Assembly (NCBI GenBank): GCA_020831765.1
Contig: JAFIFY010000044.1
Span: 1 to 40,706 of the forward strand
Length of the DNA: 40,706 bases
From: Phycisphaeraceae bacterium
GTDB taxonomy: Bacteria > Planctomycetota > Phycisphaerae > Phycisphaerales > Phycisphaeraceae
Direction: 5' to 3'
Below are positions 7,867-16,951 of the stretch, in pieces (positions within the stretch are counted from its first letter, which is position 1; each line of letters begins with the position of its first letter). Below the pieces are notes generated by a model. The model did no database searches, was not told the DNA's origin, and saw nothing but the letters and a program-made list of their open reading frames with translations. Position numbers and translations under genes: made by a program.

Positions 7867-9100
7867 CCTCAAGAACATCCATTCCCTCATCAAGTGTCGA
7901 AGATTCAATATTGATCGCAGGGGCCAGTCGCACGACCCATTTCTGGGCCGATCCGATCAGGACGCCTCGCTGCTGACAGCGAAGGACGATCTCGCCGGCA
8001 TCCTTGAAGCGGTCGGTCGCGGCACATTCATCCAACTCGATGCCGACGAACAATCCTTTGCCGCGCACTTGGCCAATCCACGGTGCCCGGGCCTTGAGCT
8101 TCTCCAATCGCTCCATCGCGCGCCGGCCGAGGTTGGCCGCATGTTCAAGCAGGCCGTCGCGTTCGATGACCTGAAAAATCCTTGCGGTGACGGCCATGGC
8201 CAGGCAGTTGCCACCCAGCGTGGTGGCATGGCGCACGGCGCCTTGTTTGCGGGCATCGTAGAGATCGGCGGCGCGCGGGCCAGAGCACATCACACCCACC
8301 GGTAATCCGCCACCCACGCCCTTACCCAGGGTCATGATGTCCGGTTCCACGTTGAAATGCTGGTGGCCGAAATAGCGCCCGGTTCGGCCACAGCCGGTCC
8401 ACACTTCATCGATGATCAGAAGCAGGTCATGTTGATCGCACAACGCACGCAATCGCGAAAGATAGTCTGGATCAGGCACCCGGATGCCGCCTTCGCCCTG
8501 GATCGGCTCGACCATGATCGCGACGGTGCTGGGCGTGATGGCGCTTTCGACCGCCTTGATGTCGTTGTAGGGCACATGGCTGAAGCCCTCGGGCCACGGC
8601 TCGAAACCCTCGCGCACCTTGGCCTGGCCGGTGGCCATCATCGTGGCCAGTGTCCGGCCGTGAAAGCTCAGATCGGCGGTGATGATGCCCCAGCGCGGGC
8701 CCTGAGCGCCTGGTTTGGCGCGCCCGTAGAGGCGTGCCAGCTTGATCGCCGCTTCATTGGCATCGGCTCCGCTGTGGCAGAAGAAGGACCGCCCGCCAAA
8801 GCCTGCCCGGCCGATCGCTTCAGCCGCCTGCGTCTGCGGCTCGGTGTGGACCAGGTTGCCCGCGTGCCACAGCTTGCGGGCCTGCTCGCTCACCGCATCG
8901 ACCAGGTCCGGATGGCAGTGGCCCAGCACCGCGGCACCGAAGCCGGCGAACAGGTCCACATAAGCGCGGCCGTTGGGATCAAACAGCCGCGACCCTTCGC
9001 CGCGCACGAACGTCAACCCGTAACGCGGATAATTGAGCGTCATGAACTGATCGTGGCGCTGGGCGATCGCATCGCCGGCGGAGGGTGACTGAACGGTCAA
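7847..9100 (-). CDS. argD: Class III aminotransferase, acetylornithine aminotransferase-like
   Basis: This 417-residue PLP enzyme transfers an amino group between an omega-amino donor and 2-oxoglutarate. The PLP lysine is K260 in TLGKGVGGG, and the pyridine-N aspartate is D231 in IIDEVWTGCGRTG. The phosphate-binding SGADANEAAIK lies near 110. These fit the ArgD/RocD/GabT group; length and LPVG-type context fit ArgD best, but ornithine or 4-aminobutyrate transaminase cannot be excluded. The normally conserved Q in DEVQTG is W. No other arginine genes are adjacent. The start is a TTG at 9100, supported by AAGGAG seven bases upstream. The downstream lipoprotein gene overlaps it by about 20 bases. 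Confidence 0.78.
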   Translation of the reverse strand: MTVQSPSAGDAIAQRHDQFMTLNYPRYGLTFVRGEGSRLFDPNGRAYVDLFAGFGAAVLGHCHPDLVDAVSEQARKLWHAGNLVHTEPQTQAAEAIGRAGFGGRSFFCHSGADANEAAIKLARLYGRAKPGAQGPRWGIITADLSFHGRTLATMMATGQAKVREGFEPWPEGFSHVPYNDIKAVESAITPSTVAIMVEPIQGEGGIRVPDPDYLSRLRALCDQHDLLLIIDEVWTGCGRTGRYFGHQHFNVEPDIMTLGKGVGGGLPVGVMCSGPRAADLYDARKQGAVRHATTLGGNCLAMAVTARIFQVIERDGLLEHAANLGRRAMERLEKLKARAPWIGQVRGKGLFVGIELDECAATDRFKDAGEIVLRCQQRGVLIGSAQKWVVRLAPAINIESSTLDEGMDVLEDVLAGK

Positions 9101-9657
9101 GGGCGGGCTCCTTGCGGGAAAATGGAGAGTTCACGCGGGTCCGGCTCGCAGGAGCGAGAGGTCCGGGCATTGCCGCGCAACTTGGCATTCTACCCGCGAT
9201 CGGGCCGGGCGCATGCGGCAGCGGCCAATGGCCCGGACGCGTGTGGCCCGGCGTGTGCCCCCGTCAACCAGAAGTATCCAGGAAAAGCTGCCGCGCCGAA
9301 AAATGCTGCTTGCGGGACATCGCATCCGCCAACATATATTGATGCCGCCTGGGCAACGAGCTTTGATTGGCTGGGGCAACCGGACTCTTTTGCCGCGCGG
9401 CGAGGGGGCACACGAGGCCCGGGCCGGTCAATGGTGTTGAGCAAGGCGCCTGCGCGTACGCTCGATCCCTGGCGAGTGAAAACGCGTTCTCTCCACCGGT
9501 TAGGCACGGCCAAGCCAACTCGGCGCGAAGGCAAACGAAGTTCGATCATGTCAAGGGCTGCCCCGGGCGTCATGTGCAACATTCAGGCGATCGCCCCGGT
9601 CAGCGGTGCCTCCGATATGATACGGGGTATTGATTTGCCACCGATCGAGGTCCGCCC
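9101..9657. other. Divergent intergenic region, 557 bases
   Basis: This region separates the minus-strand aminotransferase gene from threonine synthase. Short frames on both strands have no recognisable product. TATGAT at 9616-9621 could be a -10 box for threonine synthase. TAGAAT, read on the minus strand at 9187-9192, could serve the aminotransferase. Neither has a convincing -35 box. I find no tRNA, riboswitch or repeat. Confidence 0.35.
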
Positions 9658-11154
9658 GTGGATGCCGCCTTTCAACAGTGTATTAACCCGGACTGCCAAG
9701 CAACTTATCGCATTGATGAGGTGCTGGTGTCTTGTCCGAAATGTGCCGGGTCGGGTGTGGCTTCACTGCTGGATGTGCGGTATGACTACACCCGTCTGCC
9801 CATGCCGCGATCATTCGGTTTTTTTGAGCATCGCTGGATGACGCGCGGCGAAAACGTACAGGGGCAGCTCGATTTCTCCGGTGTCTGGCGGTTCCGCGAA
9901 CTGCTGCCCTTTTATCGCTCCGAGGGCGACATCGTCACCATCGGCGAGGGTCGGACAAACCTTCAGGATGCGCGGCTGCTGGCACCGATGATCGGCTTGG
10001 ATTCGGGCAATCTGTTCCTGCAGTATGAAGGGCTGAACCCGTCCGGCTCGTTCAAGGACAACGGCATGGCCGCGGCGTTCACCCACGCCCGCATCGTCGG
10101 CGCTCGGCGTGTGGCGTGCGCCTCGACCGGCAATACCAGCGCCTCACTGGCGATGTTCGCCTCGCTTTCGGGGGTTGAGGGGTTTGTGTTCATCGGGTCG
10201 GGCAAGATCGCCTATGGCAAGCTCAGCCAGGCGTTGGATTACGGGGCGCGGACGCTTCAGGTGCAGGGGGATTTTGATGCCTGCCTCAAGCGCGTGCGTC
10301 AGCTCGCGGTGGATCATCCGGAACTTGGCATCTATCTGATGAACAGCGTCAACCCCTTCCGGCTGGAGGGGCAGAAGACGATCATGTACCGCGTGCTCGA
10401 GGCGCTGGACTGGCAGGTGCCGGATTGGATCGTGGTGCCGGGCGGAAACCTGGGCAATTGTGCCGCCTTCGGCAAGGCGTTTAGCGAATTGGCGTGTCTT
10501 GGGCTGATCGATCGACTGCCGCGCCTGGCGGTGATTCAGGCGTCCGGCGCCAATCCACTGGCCGAATTGGTCAATGAACACGGGCTGAAGTGGAACGATG
10601 GCCGATTCGATCGCGATTTGGTCGACGACTACTACGCGCGGCTGGATCGTGAGAGTCGCCGCGCGCGGACCATCGCCAGTGCGATCGAGATCGGCCGACC
10701 GGTGAACCTGCCCAAAGCGCTGCGTGCCCTGGAGGTCATGGACGGTGTGGTCCGGCAGGTGGATGATCCGACGATTCTGGAATACAAAGCGCTGGTGGGT
10801 CGGTATGGCTTCGGCTGCGAGCCGGCCAGCGCGGCATCGGTGGCCGGGGCGCATCAACTGGTCCGTGAGGGGATCATCCGGCCGACGGACCGGGTGGTCT
10901 GCATTCTCACCGGGCATGTGCTCAAGGATCCGGATGCCACGGTCAAGTATCACACGGGGATCGATGTCAAGGCTGTGCAGGAGCAGGCCCCGCGAACCGA
11001 GCCCACGGGCCGTTATGCCGTGCGTCCGATGGCCGTGGCCGATGATCTGGAGGCCATCATCCAGGCCATCGGGGCCGATGCCGCCGCCATGGAGAAGCTG
11101 CCCGACCAGCCGCGTACCCCAACGCCGGCCAATCTGCCGGTGAGTGAGTATTAG
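9658..11154 (+). CDS. thrC: Threonine synthase
   Basis: This 498-residue fold-type II PLP enzyme converts O-phosphohomoserine to threonine. An N-terminal zinc-ribbon-like module carries C8, C13, C26 and C29. The PLP lysine is K133 in [10 protein letters not shown], and the phosphate loop is VPGGNLGN. A segment of about 60 residues after the catalytic domain ([12 protein letters not shown] onward) is typical of long bacterial members, and its role is not evident. The start is a GTG at 9658 with GAGG eight bases upstream. The serine/threonine dehydratase family shares the fold, but the zinc ribbon and overall motif set favour ThrC. It stands alone, with no hom or thrB next to it. Confidence 0.9.
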   Translation: MDAAFQQCINPDCQATYRIDEVLVSCPKCAGSGVASLLDVRYDYTRLPMPRSFGFFEHRWMTRGENVQGQLDFSGVWRFRELLPFYRSEGDIVTIGEGRTNLQDARLLAPMIGLDSGNLFLQYEGLNPSGSFKDNGMAAAFTHARIVGARRVACASTGNTSASLAMFASLSGVEGFVFIGSGKIAYGKLSQALDYGARTLQVQGDFDACLKRVRQLAVDHPELGIYLMNSVNPFRLEGQKTIMYRVLEALDWQVPDWIVVPGGNLGNCAAFGKAFSELACLGLIDRLPRLAVIQASGANPLAELVNEHGLKWNDGRFDRDLVDDYYARLDRESRRARTIASAIEIGRPVNLPKALRALEVMDGVVRQVDDPTILEYKALVGRYGFGCEPASAASVAGAHQLVREGIIRPTDRVVCILTGHVLKDPDATVKYHTGIDVKAVQEQAPRTEPTGRYAVRPMAVADDLEAIIQAIGADAAAMEKLPDQPRTPTPANLPVSEY

Positions 11155-11261
11155 CGGCCCTTGCGCCGCGTTTGTCTGATCCCGTGATGCCGTTGGGCTG
11201 GATCGGTTAGGCTAACGGTCGACGGATGGCTGGACGAACCGGCCGCTCAAGAGGATCGATC

Positions 11262-12770
11262 ATGAGCGTTCTGCTACCCGTTCTCAAGACACTGCTCAAG
11301 GCACCTTCCAAGCCGGCGATCACCGACGATCGCGGGCGGACCTCCCGCATCCGCCTGCTGGGCGGGGCGATGTTCGTGGCCGAGAACATCGAACAACGAA
11401 CCTCCAAGCCGCACGTCGGCATCATGCTGCCCAGCAGCAGTGCTTTTGTGATGTCGATGCTTGGTGTGTGGCTGACCGGCCGCACGATCGTGCCTTTCAA
11501 TTTCCTGCTTTCGCCCAAACAGATCGATTTCATCGCCCGTGACAGCGATATCGACATGATCATCACCGCGCGGCCGATGATCGATTTTCTGGGTGGTACG
11601 GATGGTCTGCCCAAGTCGGCCAAGCTGTTCTTCATCGATGAGATGGACACCGAAGGCTTTCCACCGTTCCGCTGGCCTTCGATCGCCTCGCGCCGCGATG
11701 TGGCGGCGTTGATGTATACCTCCGGCACCAGTGGCATGCCCAAGGGCGTTGAACTGACCCATGGCAATCTGGATAGCGACGTGCGGGCCTCGGTCCAGCA
11801 TGCCGGCTTGAGCCGGAGCGATGCGTTCCTCGGCGTTCTGCCGCAGTTCCACAGCTTCGGTCTGACCGCCCTGACGTTGATTCCCCTGTATATCGGTTCG
11901 CCGATCATCTACTCGGCCCGATTCGTGCCGCGCACCATCATCCAGCTCATGAAAGAGCACAAGCCGGAAATCTTCGTCGGCGTCCCGGCGATGTACAACG
12001 CGCTGCTGACGGTCAAGGAGGCCAAAGCCGAGGACTTGAGCTCGATACGAATGGCGATATCCGGTGGTGAGCCGCTGCCGCTTTCGCTCTATGAGGCGTT
12101 CAAGGAGCGGTTTGGCATCGGCATCCTGGAAGGCTATGGGCTGACCGAAACCGCCCCGGTGACGCACTGGTCCACGCCGCGACACAACAAGCTCCATTCC
12201 GTCGGCCGCGCCCTGCCGGGTGTCAAGGTGCTGATCGTGGATGAGCAGGACAAGCCGGTCAAGGCCGGTCAGCCGGGGGAAATACTCCTGGCCGGTCCCA
12301 ACCTGATGCGCGGCTACCACAACCAGCCGGAACTGACCGAATCGGTGATTACCCAGCGGCCCGATCGGCACGGTAAGCCCACCCGCTTTTTCCGCACGGG
12401 TGACATCGGATATGAGGATGAGGATGGCTTCCTGTTCATCACCGGCCGCAAAAAGGAGATGCTCATCATCGCCGGAGAGAACGTCTTCCCGCGTGAGATC
12501 GAGGAAGTGCTCAACAGCCATCCCTCCGTTCATGCCTCGGCGGTGATCGGCAAGCCCGATGGGGTGCGCGGCGAGGTTCCGGTGGCCTTCGTTGAGCTTG
12601 AGGAAGGCGCTGATCTGGATGAATCAGCGCTCAAGAAGCATTGCCGTGAACATCTGGCACCGTTCAAGGTGCCGCGATCGATTTCCCGGATCGATCAACT
12701 GCCGCGCAGCGCAACGGGTAAAATATTGAGGCGTCAGATTCAGTCCGATGGATCCAATGATGCCTCGTGA
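11262..12770 (+). CDS. Acyl-CoA synthetase / AMP-dependent acid ligase
   Basis: This 502-residue ANL-superfamily enzyme activates a carboxylic acid as an acyl-adenylate and transfers it to CoA or an acyl carrier. The P-loop is YTSGTSGMPKG, the A5 motif EGYGLTET, the A7-A8 region FRTGDIGYEDEDGFLFITGRKKE, and the catalytic lysine motif PRSATGK near the C-terminus. It resembles the ligase half of Aas-type enzymes and long-chain acyl-CoA synthetases. No membrane acyltransferase domain is fused. ATG 11262 has AGAGGA seven bases upstream, so it is preferred over the start 36 bases earlier. The radical SAM gene follows closely. Since Caulobacter ceramide loci include an AMP ligase, a link to the locus at 143-5617 is possible, but the distance makes it weak. 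Confidence 0.85.
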   Translation: MSVLLPVLKTLLKAPSKPAITDDRGRTSRIRLLGGAMFVAENIEQRTSKPHVGIMLPSSSAFVMSMLGVWLTGRTIVPFNFLLSPKQIDFIARDSDIDMIITARPMIDFLGGTDGLPKSAKLFFIDEMDTEGFPPFRWPSIASRRDVAALMYTSGTSGMPKGVELTHGNLDSDVRASVQHAGLSRSDAFLGVLPQFHSFGLTALTLIPLYIGSPIIYSARFVPRTIIQLMKEHKPEIFVGVPAMYNALLTVKEAKAEDLSSIRMAISGGEPLPLSLYEAFKERFGIGILEGYGLTETAPVTHWSTPRHNKLHSVGRALPGVKVLIVDEQDKPVKAGQPGEILLAGPNLMRGYHNQPELTESVITQRPDRHGKPTRFFRTGDIGYEDEDGFLFITGRKKEMLIIAGENVFPREIEEVLNSHPSVHASAVIGKPDGVRGEVPVAFVELEEGADLDESALKKHCREHLAPFKVPRSISRIDQLPRSATGKILRRQIQSDGSNDAS

Positions 12771-12811
12771 TTCAATTTGAACCCGTTGTGAATTTCCAGC
12801 AAGGTCAGCCC

Positions 12812-13708
12812 ATGACCGATTCGACCCAGGACCAAGCCCACAGCAGCCTCAAACGCGCATTCGCCCGCCATGAGCGCACATGGCGTGACTTTGAGCTGGT
12901 CTACCCCGTGGTCAGCCGACGAAGCCGGGGCGTCTCGATCGGCATTAATCTCAATCCTGACCGGATCTGCAACTACAATTGCCTTTATTGCTGTGTGAAT
13001 CGAAGCCAGCCGCTGCGTGCCCATACCCCTTCGCTTGATCAGCTTGATCGAGAGCTCAACGGGTTGCTGGAATCGGTCCTGACCGGCGCGCTGGCCGAAG
13101 ACCCGCTTTTTTCAGGTATACCCGAGGGGTATCGCCGTTTGCGCGACCTCGCGTTCTCCGGTGATGGCGAGCCAACCATCAGCCCGGTGTTTGAAAGCGC
13201 TGTGGACCGGGTGATCCGGGCGCATCGGCATTGGGGCCTTGATGGGGTGAAGATTGTGCTGATCACCAACGCCACACGCCTGAGTCGGCCCGAAGTCGAG
13301 CGGGCGCTGTCGAGGCTTGATGAGCATGGGGGCGAGGTGTGGGCCAAGCTCGATGCGGGCAGCGAGGCGTTTTTTGAGCTCATCGATCAGCCTGGTGTTT
13401 CGTTACGGTGGGTTCTGGATGAGATCGCCCGGTGCGCCAATCGAAGGGCGGTGGTGATCCAGACGATGGTGGCGCGGGTGGAGGGTGCGGTTCCCGCCGA
13501 TGATGAATGGCGGCAGTGGGCATCGCGGCTGGTGGAGATTCGTCAACGTGGCGGAGTGATCGCGCGGATTCAACTCTACACCGTGGCTCGCGTGGTGCAT
13601 GACTCGCGCATTTCGGCGGCAAGCGAGTCGGAGCTTGGCCGGATCGCGCGGATCGCCCGGGACGCCATGCCGGACATGCCGGTGGAGGTGTTCGCGGGCG
13701 TGGAATAG
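12812..13708 (+). CDS. Radical SAM protein, Fe-S oxidoreductase of unknown substrate
   Basis: This 298-residue protein carries the radical SAM cluster motif CxxxCxxC in CNYNCLYC, near residue 55. SGDGEPT follows; this GEPT element binds the SAM methionine in the Fe-S oxidoreductase group related to COG0731. The rest fits a partial TIM barrel. No SPASM or extra cysteine-rich domain is visible, and the substrate cannot be told. ATG 12812 has AAGG eight bases upstream. A GTG at 12767 that overlaps the stop of the acyl-CoA synthetase gene would add 15 residues and suggest translational coupling. The protein ends 49 bases from the convergent methyltransferase gene. Confidence 0.8.
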   Translation: MTDSTQDQAHSSLKRAFARHERTWRDFELVYPVVSRRSRGVSIGINLNPDRICNYNCLYCCVNRSQPLRAHTPSLDQLDRELNGLLESVLTGALAEDPLFSGIPEGYRRLRDLAFSGDGEPTISPVFESAVDRVIRAHRHWGLDGVKIVLITNATRLSRPEVERALSRLDEHGGEVWAKLDAGSEAFFELIDQPGVSLRWVLDEIARCANRRAVVIQTMVARVEGAVPADDEWRQWASRLVEIRQRGGVIARIQLYTVARVVHDSRISAASESELGRIARIARDAMPDMPVEVFAGVE

Positions 13709-13757
13709 CCGCGCTGTGGTGGGTCAACAGGCGTGAAACCGAATCCGGCCGTGTTCG

Positions 13758-14861
13758 TTAATCGGCCCAGAGTTGTGGTTGAGATTCCGATTCATCCTGC
13801 TCTTTGGCCGGAGCAGTGTCATCGTTGGGCGTTGATGCACGTCGGCCTTTCGTCGGCGTTTTGCCATCGTTGGAGCGGGTGACGGTCTTGCCGCCGCGCT
13901 CTTCAAGCCAGCGTGCGATGGCTGAGGGGCTGACATCATCGGTAGGCACCACGGCTTGGATGCGGTCCCGTGCATTTCGGGCGTAGACTTCACCCAGTTC
14001 GCAGCCCAGCCAGTCACGCTGAAAGCGGCGGGCGACGGCCGCCGTGGTGCCGCTGCCCAGGAACGGATCAAAGACCAGATCGCCTGGATTGCTGGATAGG
14101 AGCACGATGCGTTCGAGCAGTGCTTCAGGAAGCTGGCACGGATGCCAGCCGACGCGCTCTTTGAAGGTGCCGCAGAGTCGGGACTGGTACCAGGTGTCCA
14201 TGTCCGGGGAGAGATAATGGCGGCCGATGTCATCCAGCGTCGCCTGTGGTCGCAGATACCAGGTGTCATCGGGCAGCTTGCCCTTCGGGTTGGCACGGGT
14301 ATCGGCATAGGTGGTCAGGCGGGCGCTGGGTATGGCGATGGCCTGGCGATTGAAGGTGAAGGGAAGACCGTCCGTGTCGCTGTCGAGGGAGCCGGACTTC
14401 GCCGCGGCGCTGCCGACGCAGTAAAAAAGATGGGCGTGACTGCGATTGAATTTGTACTTGCAGTTCTGGCCGAAAGTGTAGTGCCACACGATCCAGTTTC
14501 GAAACACAAGTCGCCCTTGCTTTTCCAACGACTTGAGGATCAGGCGCATCTCGGCGGCGTACTCATCACCGATCAGAATGAACAGGCTTCCCGAAGGTTT
14601 GAGCAGGCGGGCACATTGCTCGACCCATTGCCCGCACCACTGAACGTATTCTTCATCCGAACGCCGGTCGATGTAGTGATCGTCGTACTCGAAGCCGATG
14701 TTGTAAGGCGGATCGGCGAAAATCAGGTCGATCTGTCCGTCGGACCATTGCTTCATGGATTCGATGCAGTCACCAAGCGCCACCTCGTTTCGCGGGCATG
14801 GCGATGCGTGCTCGGGGGCTGGGGCCTGGGTTCTGGGGGCGGAGCGCTGAACTTTGGGCAT
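13758..14861 (-). CDS. Beta-class DNA methyltransferase (N6-adenine or N4-cytosine), no restriction partner
   Basis: This 367-residue AdoMet-dependent DNA methyltransferase has the catalytic motif DPPYNIG at 50-56. The AdoMet-binding DPFLGSGTT follows at 265-273. That order (motif IV before motif I) defines the beta class, which includes CcrM, HinfI and RsrI methylases. After the catalytic domain is a basic, Lys/Thr-rich tail of about 65 residues. No endonuclease or specificity gene lies beside it, so it is probably solitary, with a regulatory or epigenetic role as in CcrM; this is inference. ATG 14861 has AGGA seven bases upstream. An in-frame extension to 15176 runs across the divergent mutase start and is rejected. 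The recognition site cannot be read from the sequence. Confidence 0.85.
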   Translation of the reverse strand: MPKVQRSAPRTQAPAPEHASPCPRNEVALGDCIESMKQWSDGQIDLIFADPPYNIGFEYDDHYIDRRSDEEYVQWCGQWVEQCARLLKPSGSLFILIGDEYAAEMRLILKSLEKQGRLVFRNWIVWHYTFGQNCKYKFNRSHAHLFYCVGSAAAKSGSLDSDTDGLPFTFNRQAIAIPSARLTTYADTRANPKGKLPDDTWYLRPQATLDDIGRHYLSPDMDTWYQSRLCGTFKERVGWHPCQLPEALLERIVLLSSNPGDLVFDPFLGSGTTAAVARRFQRDWLGCELGEVYARNARDRIQAVVPTDDVSPSAIARWLEERGGKTVTRSNDGKTPTKGRRASTPNDDTAPAKEQDESESQPQLWAD

Positions 14862-15057
14862 GGGAATTCCTGGGAGACCGGGCCATTGACGGGGGTTTGT
14901 CGGGTGCGTTTGGCGGAGGATAGCATGAGGTGGCCCATCGCGCCACCCGTGTGGCTCGCCGTCGGTCGGGCCGATTGCGATAACGCGTGGGTATGCGATA
15001 CTTTCCATTTGTGACGGTGGGGCATGCGATTTTTGTTCGGATTCAGGAGTCCGTTTC

Positions 15058-16443
15058 GTGACCAGTCCTCTCATGTTGAGCATCAGCGGATTGCGGGGGA
15101 TCATCGGCGGTTCATTGACGGCGACGGTGGCCTCTGAATACGGCGCTGCGGTGGGCGGCTGGTTCCGCCGCGCCACCGAGCCGAATCATCGACGAACGCT
15201 GGTGGTGGGGCGTGACAGTCGGCCGAGCGGGGCAATGGTCGAGCAGTCCGTGGTGGGTGGATTATTGGCCACGGGCTGTGATGTGGTGAGCCTGGGCATT
15301 GCCAGCACACCGGCGGTCGCCGCCATGGTCAAGCATCGAAGCGCGGCCGGCGGTCTGATCATCACCGCCAGTCACAACCCCGTGGAATGGAACGGGATAA
15401 AAGTGCTGCGGGGCGACGGTGTGGCCCCTCCGCCGGACGAAGCCGCCCAGATCATCGAGCGCTTCGGCCAGAAGCAGTTCGCCTGGCAGCCGGTGGAAGC
15501 GGTTGGTGCATTGTGCCGGGACGACAGCGCCGGGGAAGTACACGCCCGGATGGTGCTCGAACATCTGGACCGCGAGGCGATCGCCCGTGCCGGGCTGACG
15601 GTTGTGCTGGATAGTGTCTGCGGCGCCGGTGGACCGGAGACGCTGCACTTTCTTGAACAACTGGGCGTGAAGGTGGTGCCGCTGAATACCGATCCGACCG
15701 GACATTTTCCCCACCCGCCTGAGCCGACCGGCGACCACCTCCATGCCCTGGCAGCGGCCGTCCCGCGTCATCATGCCCACGTGGGATTCGCCCAGGATCC
15801 TGACGCCGACCGCCTGGCCCTGGTCGATGAACGCGGGAGGTATATCGGTGAGGAATACACCCTCGTGCTGGCCGCCTGGCAACTCCTCCGCAAGGCGGCC
15901 CATGCCCGTGATTGGGTCATGGCGGCGAATCTTTCGACCAGTCGGATGCTCGATGATCTGGCCGAGCGATTCGGCTGCCAGCTTTTGCGAAGTCCGGTGG
16001 GCGAGGCCAATGTCGCCAAGCGGCTCATGGAGCCGCCCGGCGCCGAGGGCCGCATCGGTGGTGAAGGCAACGGCGGGGTGATCTATCCTCCGGTATCGCT
16101 GGTGCGTGACAGCCTCACGGGCATCGGCCTGGTGCTCGAGCTTCTGGCCGAAACCGGCCGATCGCTCTCGAACCTGGTCGCCGAACTTCCGGCTTACGCG
16201 ATGGTCAAGGATAAGTGCCCGGTCGAGCCGACGATGTTGAAGTCGATGAAGGATCGTCTGGTCGAGGTGTTTGATGGGGCGGGTATTGATGAGCAGGATG
16301 GCGTTCGCCTGCAATGGAGCGATCGCTGGCTTCATGTCCGGGCCAGCAATACCGAACCCATCGTGCGTCTGATCGCCGAGGCGAGGGACGCGGGGGAAGC
16401 GCATGGGTTGATCAACCGCGCCCGTTCGGTCCTGGGGGCGTAA
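15058..16443 (+). CDS. Phosphohexomutase (phosphoglucosamine/phosphomannomutase family)
   Basis: This 461-residue alpha-D-phosphohexomutase moves a phosphate between C1 and C6 of a hexose or hexosamine. The phosphoserine loop is ITASHNPVEWNG, the Mg-binding loop DPDADRLALVD, and the sugar-binding loop GGEGNGGVIYP. The last differs from the GGEQSGH of typical GlmM and from the GGEMSGH of PMM/PGM, and resembles archaeal-type mutases, so the sugar is not certain. A C-terminal phosphate-binding loop (RASNTEPIVRLIAEA) is present. GlmM activity would feed UDP-GlcNAc to MurG. The start is a GTG at 15058 with AGGAG eight bases upstream; the methyltransferase gene is divergent across 196 bases. Confidence 0.85.
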   Translation: MTSPLMLSISGLRGIIGGSLTATVASEYGAAVGGWFRRATEPNHRRTLVVGRDSRPSGAMVEQSVVGGLLATGCDVVSLGIASTPAVAAMVKHRSAAGGLIITASHNPVEWNGIKVLRGDGVAPPPDEAAQIIERFGQKQFAWQPVEAVGALCRDDSAGEVHARMVLEHLDREAIARAGLTVVLDSVCGAGGPETLHFLEQLGVKVVPLNTDPTGHFPHPPEPTGDHLHALAAAVPRHHAHVGFAQDPDADRLALVDERGRYIGEEYTLVLAAWQLLRKAAHARDWVMAANLSTSRMLDDLAERFGCQLLRSPVGEANVAKRLMEPPGAEGRIGGEGNGGVIYPPVSLVRDSLTGIGLVLELLAETGRSLSNLVAELPAYAMVKDKCPVEPTMLKSMKDRLVEVFDGAGIDEQDGVRLQWSDRWLHVRASNTEPIVRLIAEARDAGEAHGLINRARSVLGA

Positions 16444-16880
16444 GTCGCCAGGCTCGGCCGCATGATGCGGGCATTTCTCGACGCGATCGTTCCCGCCCGT
16501 CTCCCGGTCGCACTCCAAACCCGAAGCGTTGGATTCCCGGGCGGACGAATACCGCGATGCAAACGGGGCGTTATCAGCCCGGGGCCGCCGCGACGTTCGC
16601 CGTTGGTATCGATCGCGCCGACTGGGTAACCCTCGACCGGCTGAATGGTGGCACAAAGTCATGATTCGGGCTTGCCGCCGGTGGCTTTATATCGTTGGGT
16701 TGTTTCCGGTCGTCGGGGTGGCTTGGGTCATCACGGCGGTATGGTCGAAACTTGAGCTTTCGGGAGCATCCGGACTGTGAGAAAAATGGGAAGGATGAGT
16801 CAAGTAGGCAATAGCGGCGGACGATAAGTCCGAGGTCAGGGTAAGGCACGGGCCACGGTGGTTCGAAGCCTAAAAGTGAA
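16444..16880. other. Intergenic region upstream of the pilin promoter
   Basis: No convincing gene is seen in these 437 bases. A small stem-loop, CGGAC-GATAA-GTCCG, lies at 16818-16832. It is in the range where an enhancer-binding protein site would sit relative to the sigma-54-like promoter at 16881, but no paired upstream site is obvious. It does not match the c-di-GMP-I (GEMM) consensus. Confidence 0.3.
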
Positions 16881-16896
16881 TGGCTCCGGGATTGCG
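16881..16896 (+). promoter_or_regulatory. Sigma-54-type (-24/-12) promoter for the pilin gene
   Basis: TGGC at 16881-16884 and TTGC at 16892-16895 match the -24 and -12 elements of the RpoN consensus with exact spacing. Transcription would start near 16907, giving a leader of about 45 bases before the pilin ATG at 16952. RpoN promoters are well known for pilA genes in Pseudomonas, Myxococcus and Geobacter. The site overlaps a 9-base inverted repeat at 16885-16907. Confidence 0.5.
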
Positions 16897-16907
16897 TTAA
16901 TCCCGGA
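16885..16907. repeat. Perfect inverted repeat overlapping the pilin promoter
   Basis: TCCGGGATT (16885-16893), loop GCGTT, then AATCCCGGA (16899-16907). The 9-base arms are perfect. No T-run follows, so it is not a simple terminator. Because it covers the -12 element and the predicted start site, it may be an operator. Confidence 0.5.
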
Positions 16908-16951
16908 AACACTCGTAGTCAACCGTCAGGTACTTCTTTGGGAGATTGTTC

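Noticed and set aside
14862-15176. Upstream extension of the methyltransferase frame
   Set aside because: It crosses the divergent mutase start, and a well-placed ribosome-binding site supports ATG 14861.
15262-16662. Open minus-strand frame of 466 codons opposite the phosphohexomutase
   Set aside because: The mutase has all active-site loops on the plus strand; the antisense translation looks like composition noise.
16800-16951. Possible c-di-GMP-I (GEMM) riboswitch before the pilin
   Set aside because: The conserved GEMM core sequences are not present; the sigma-54-like promoter explains the position better.
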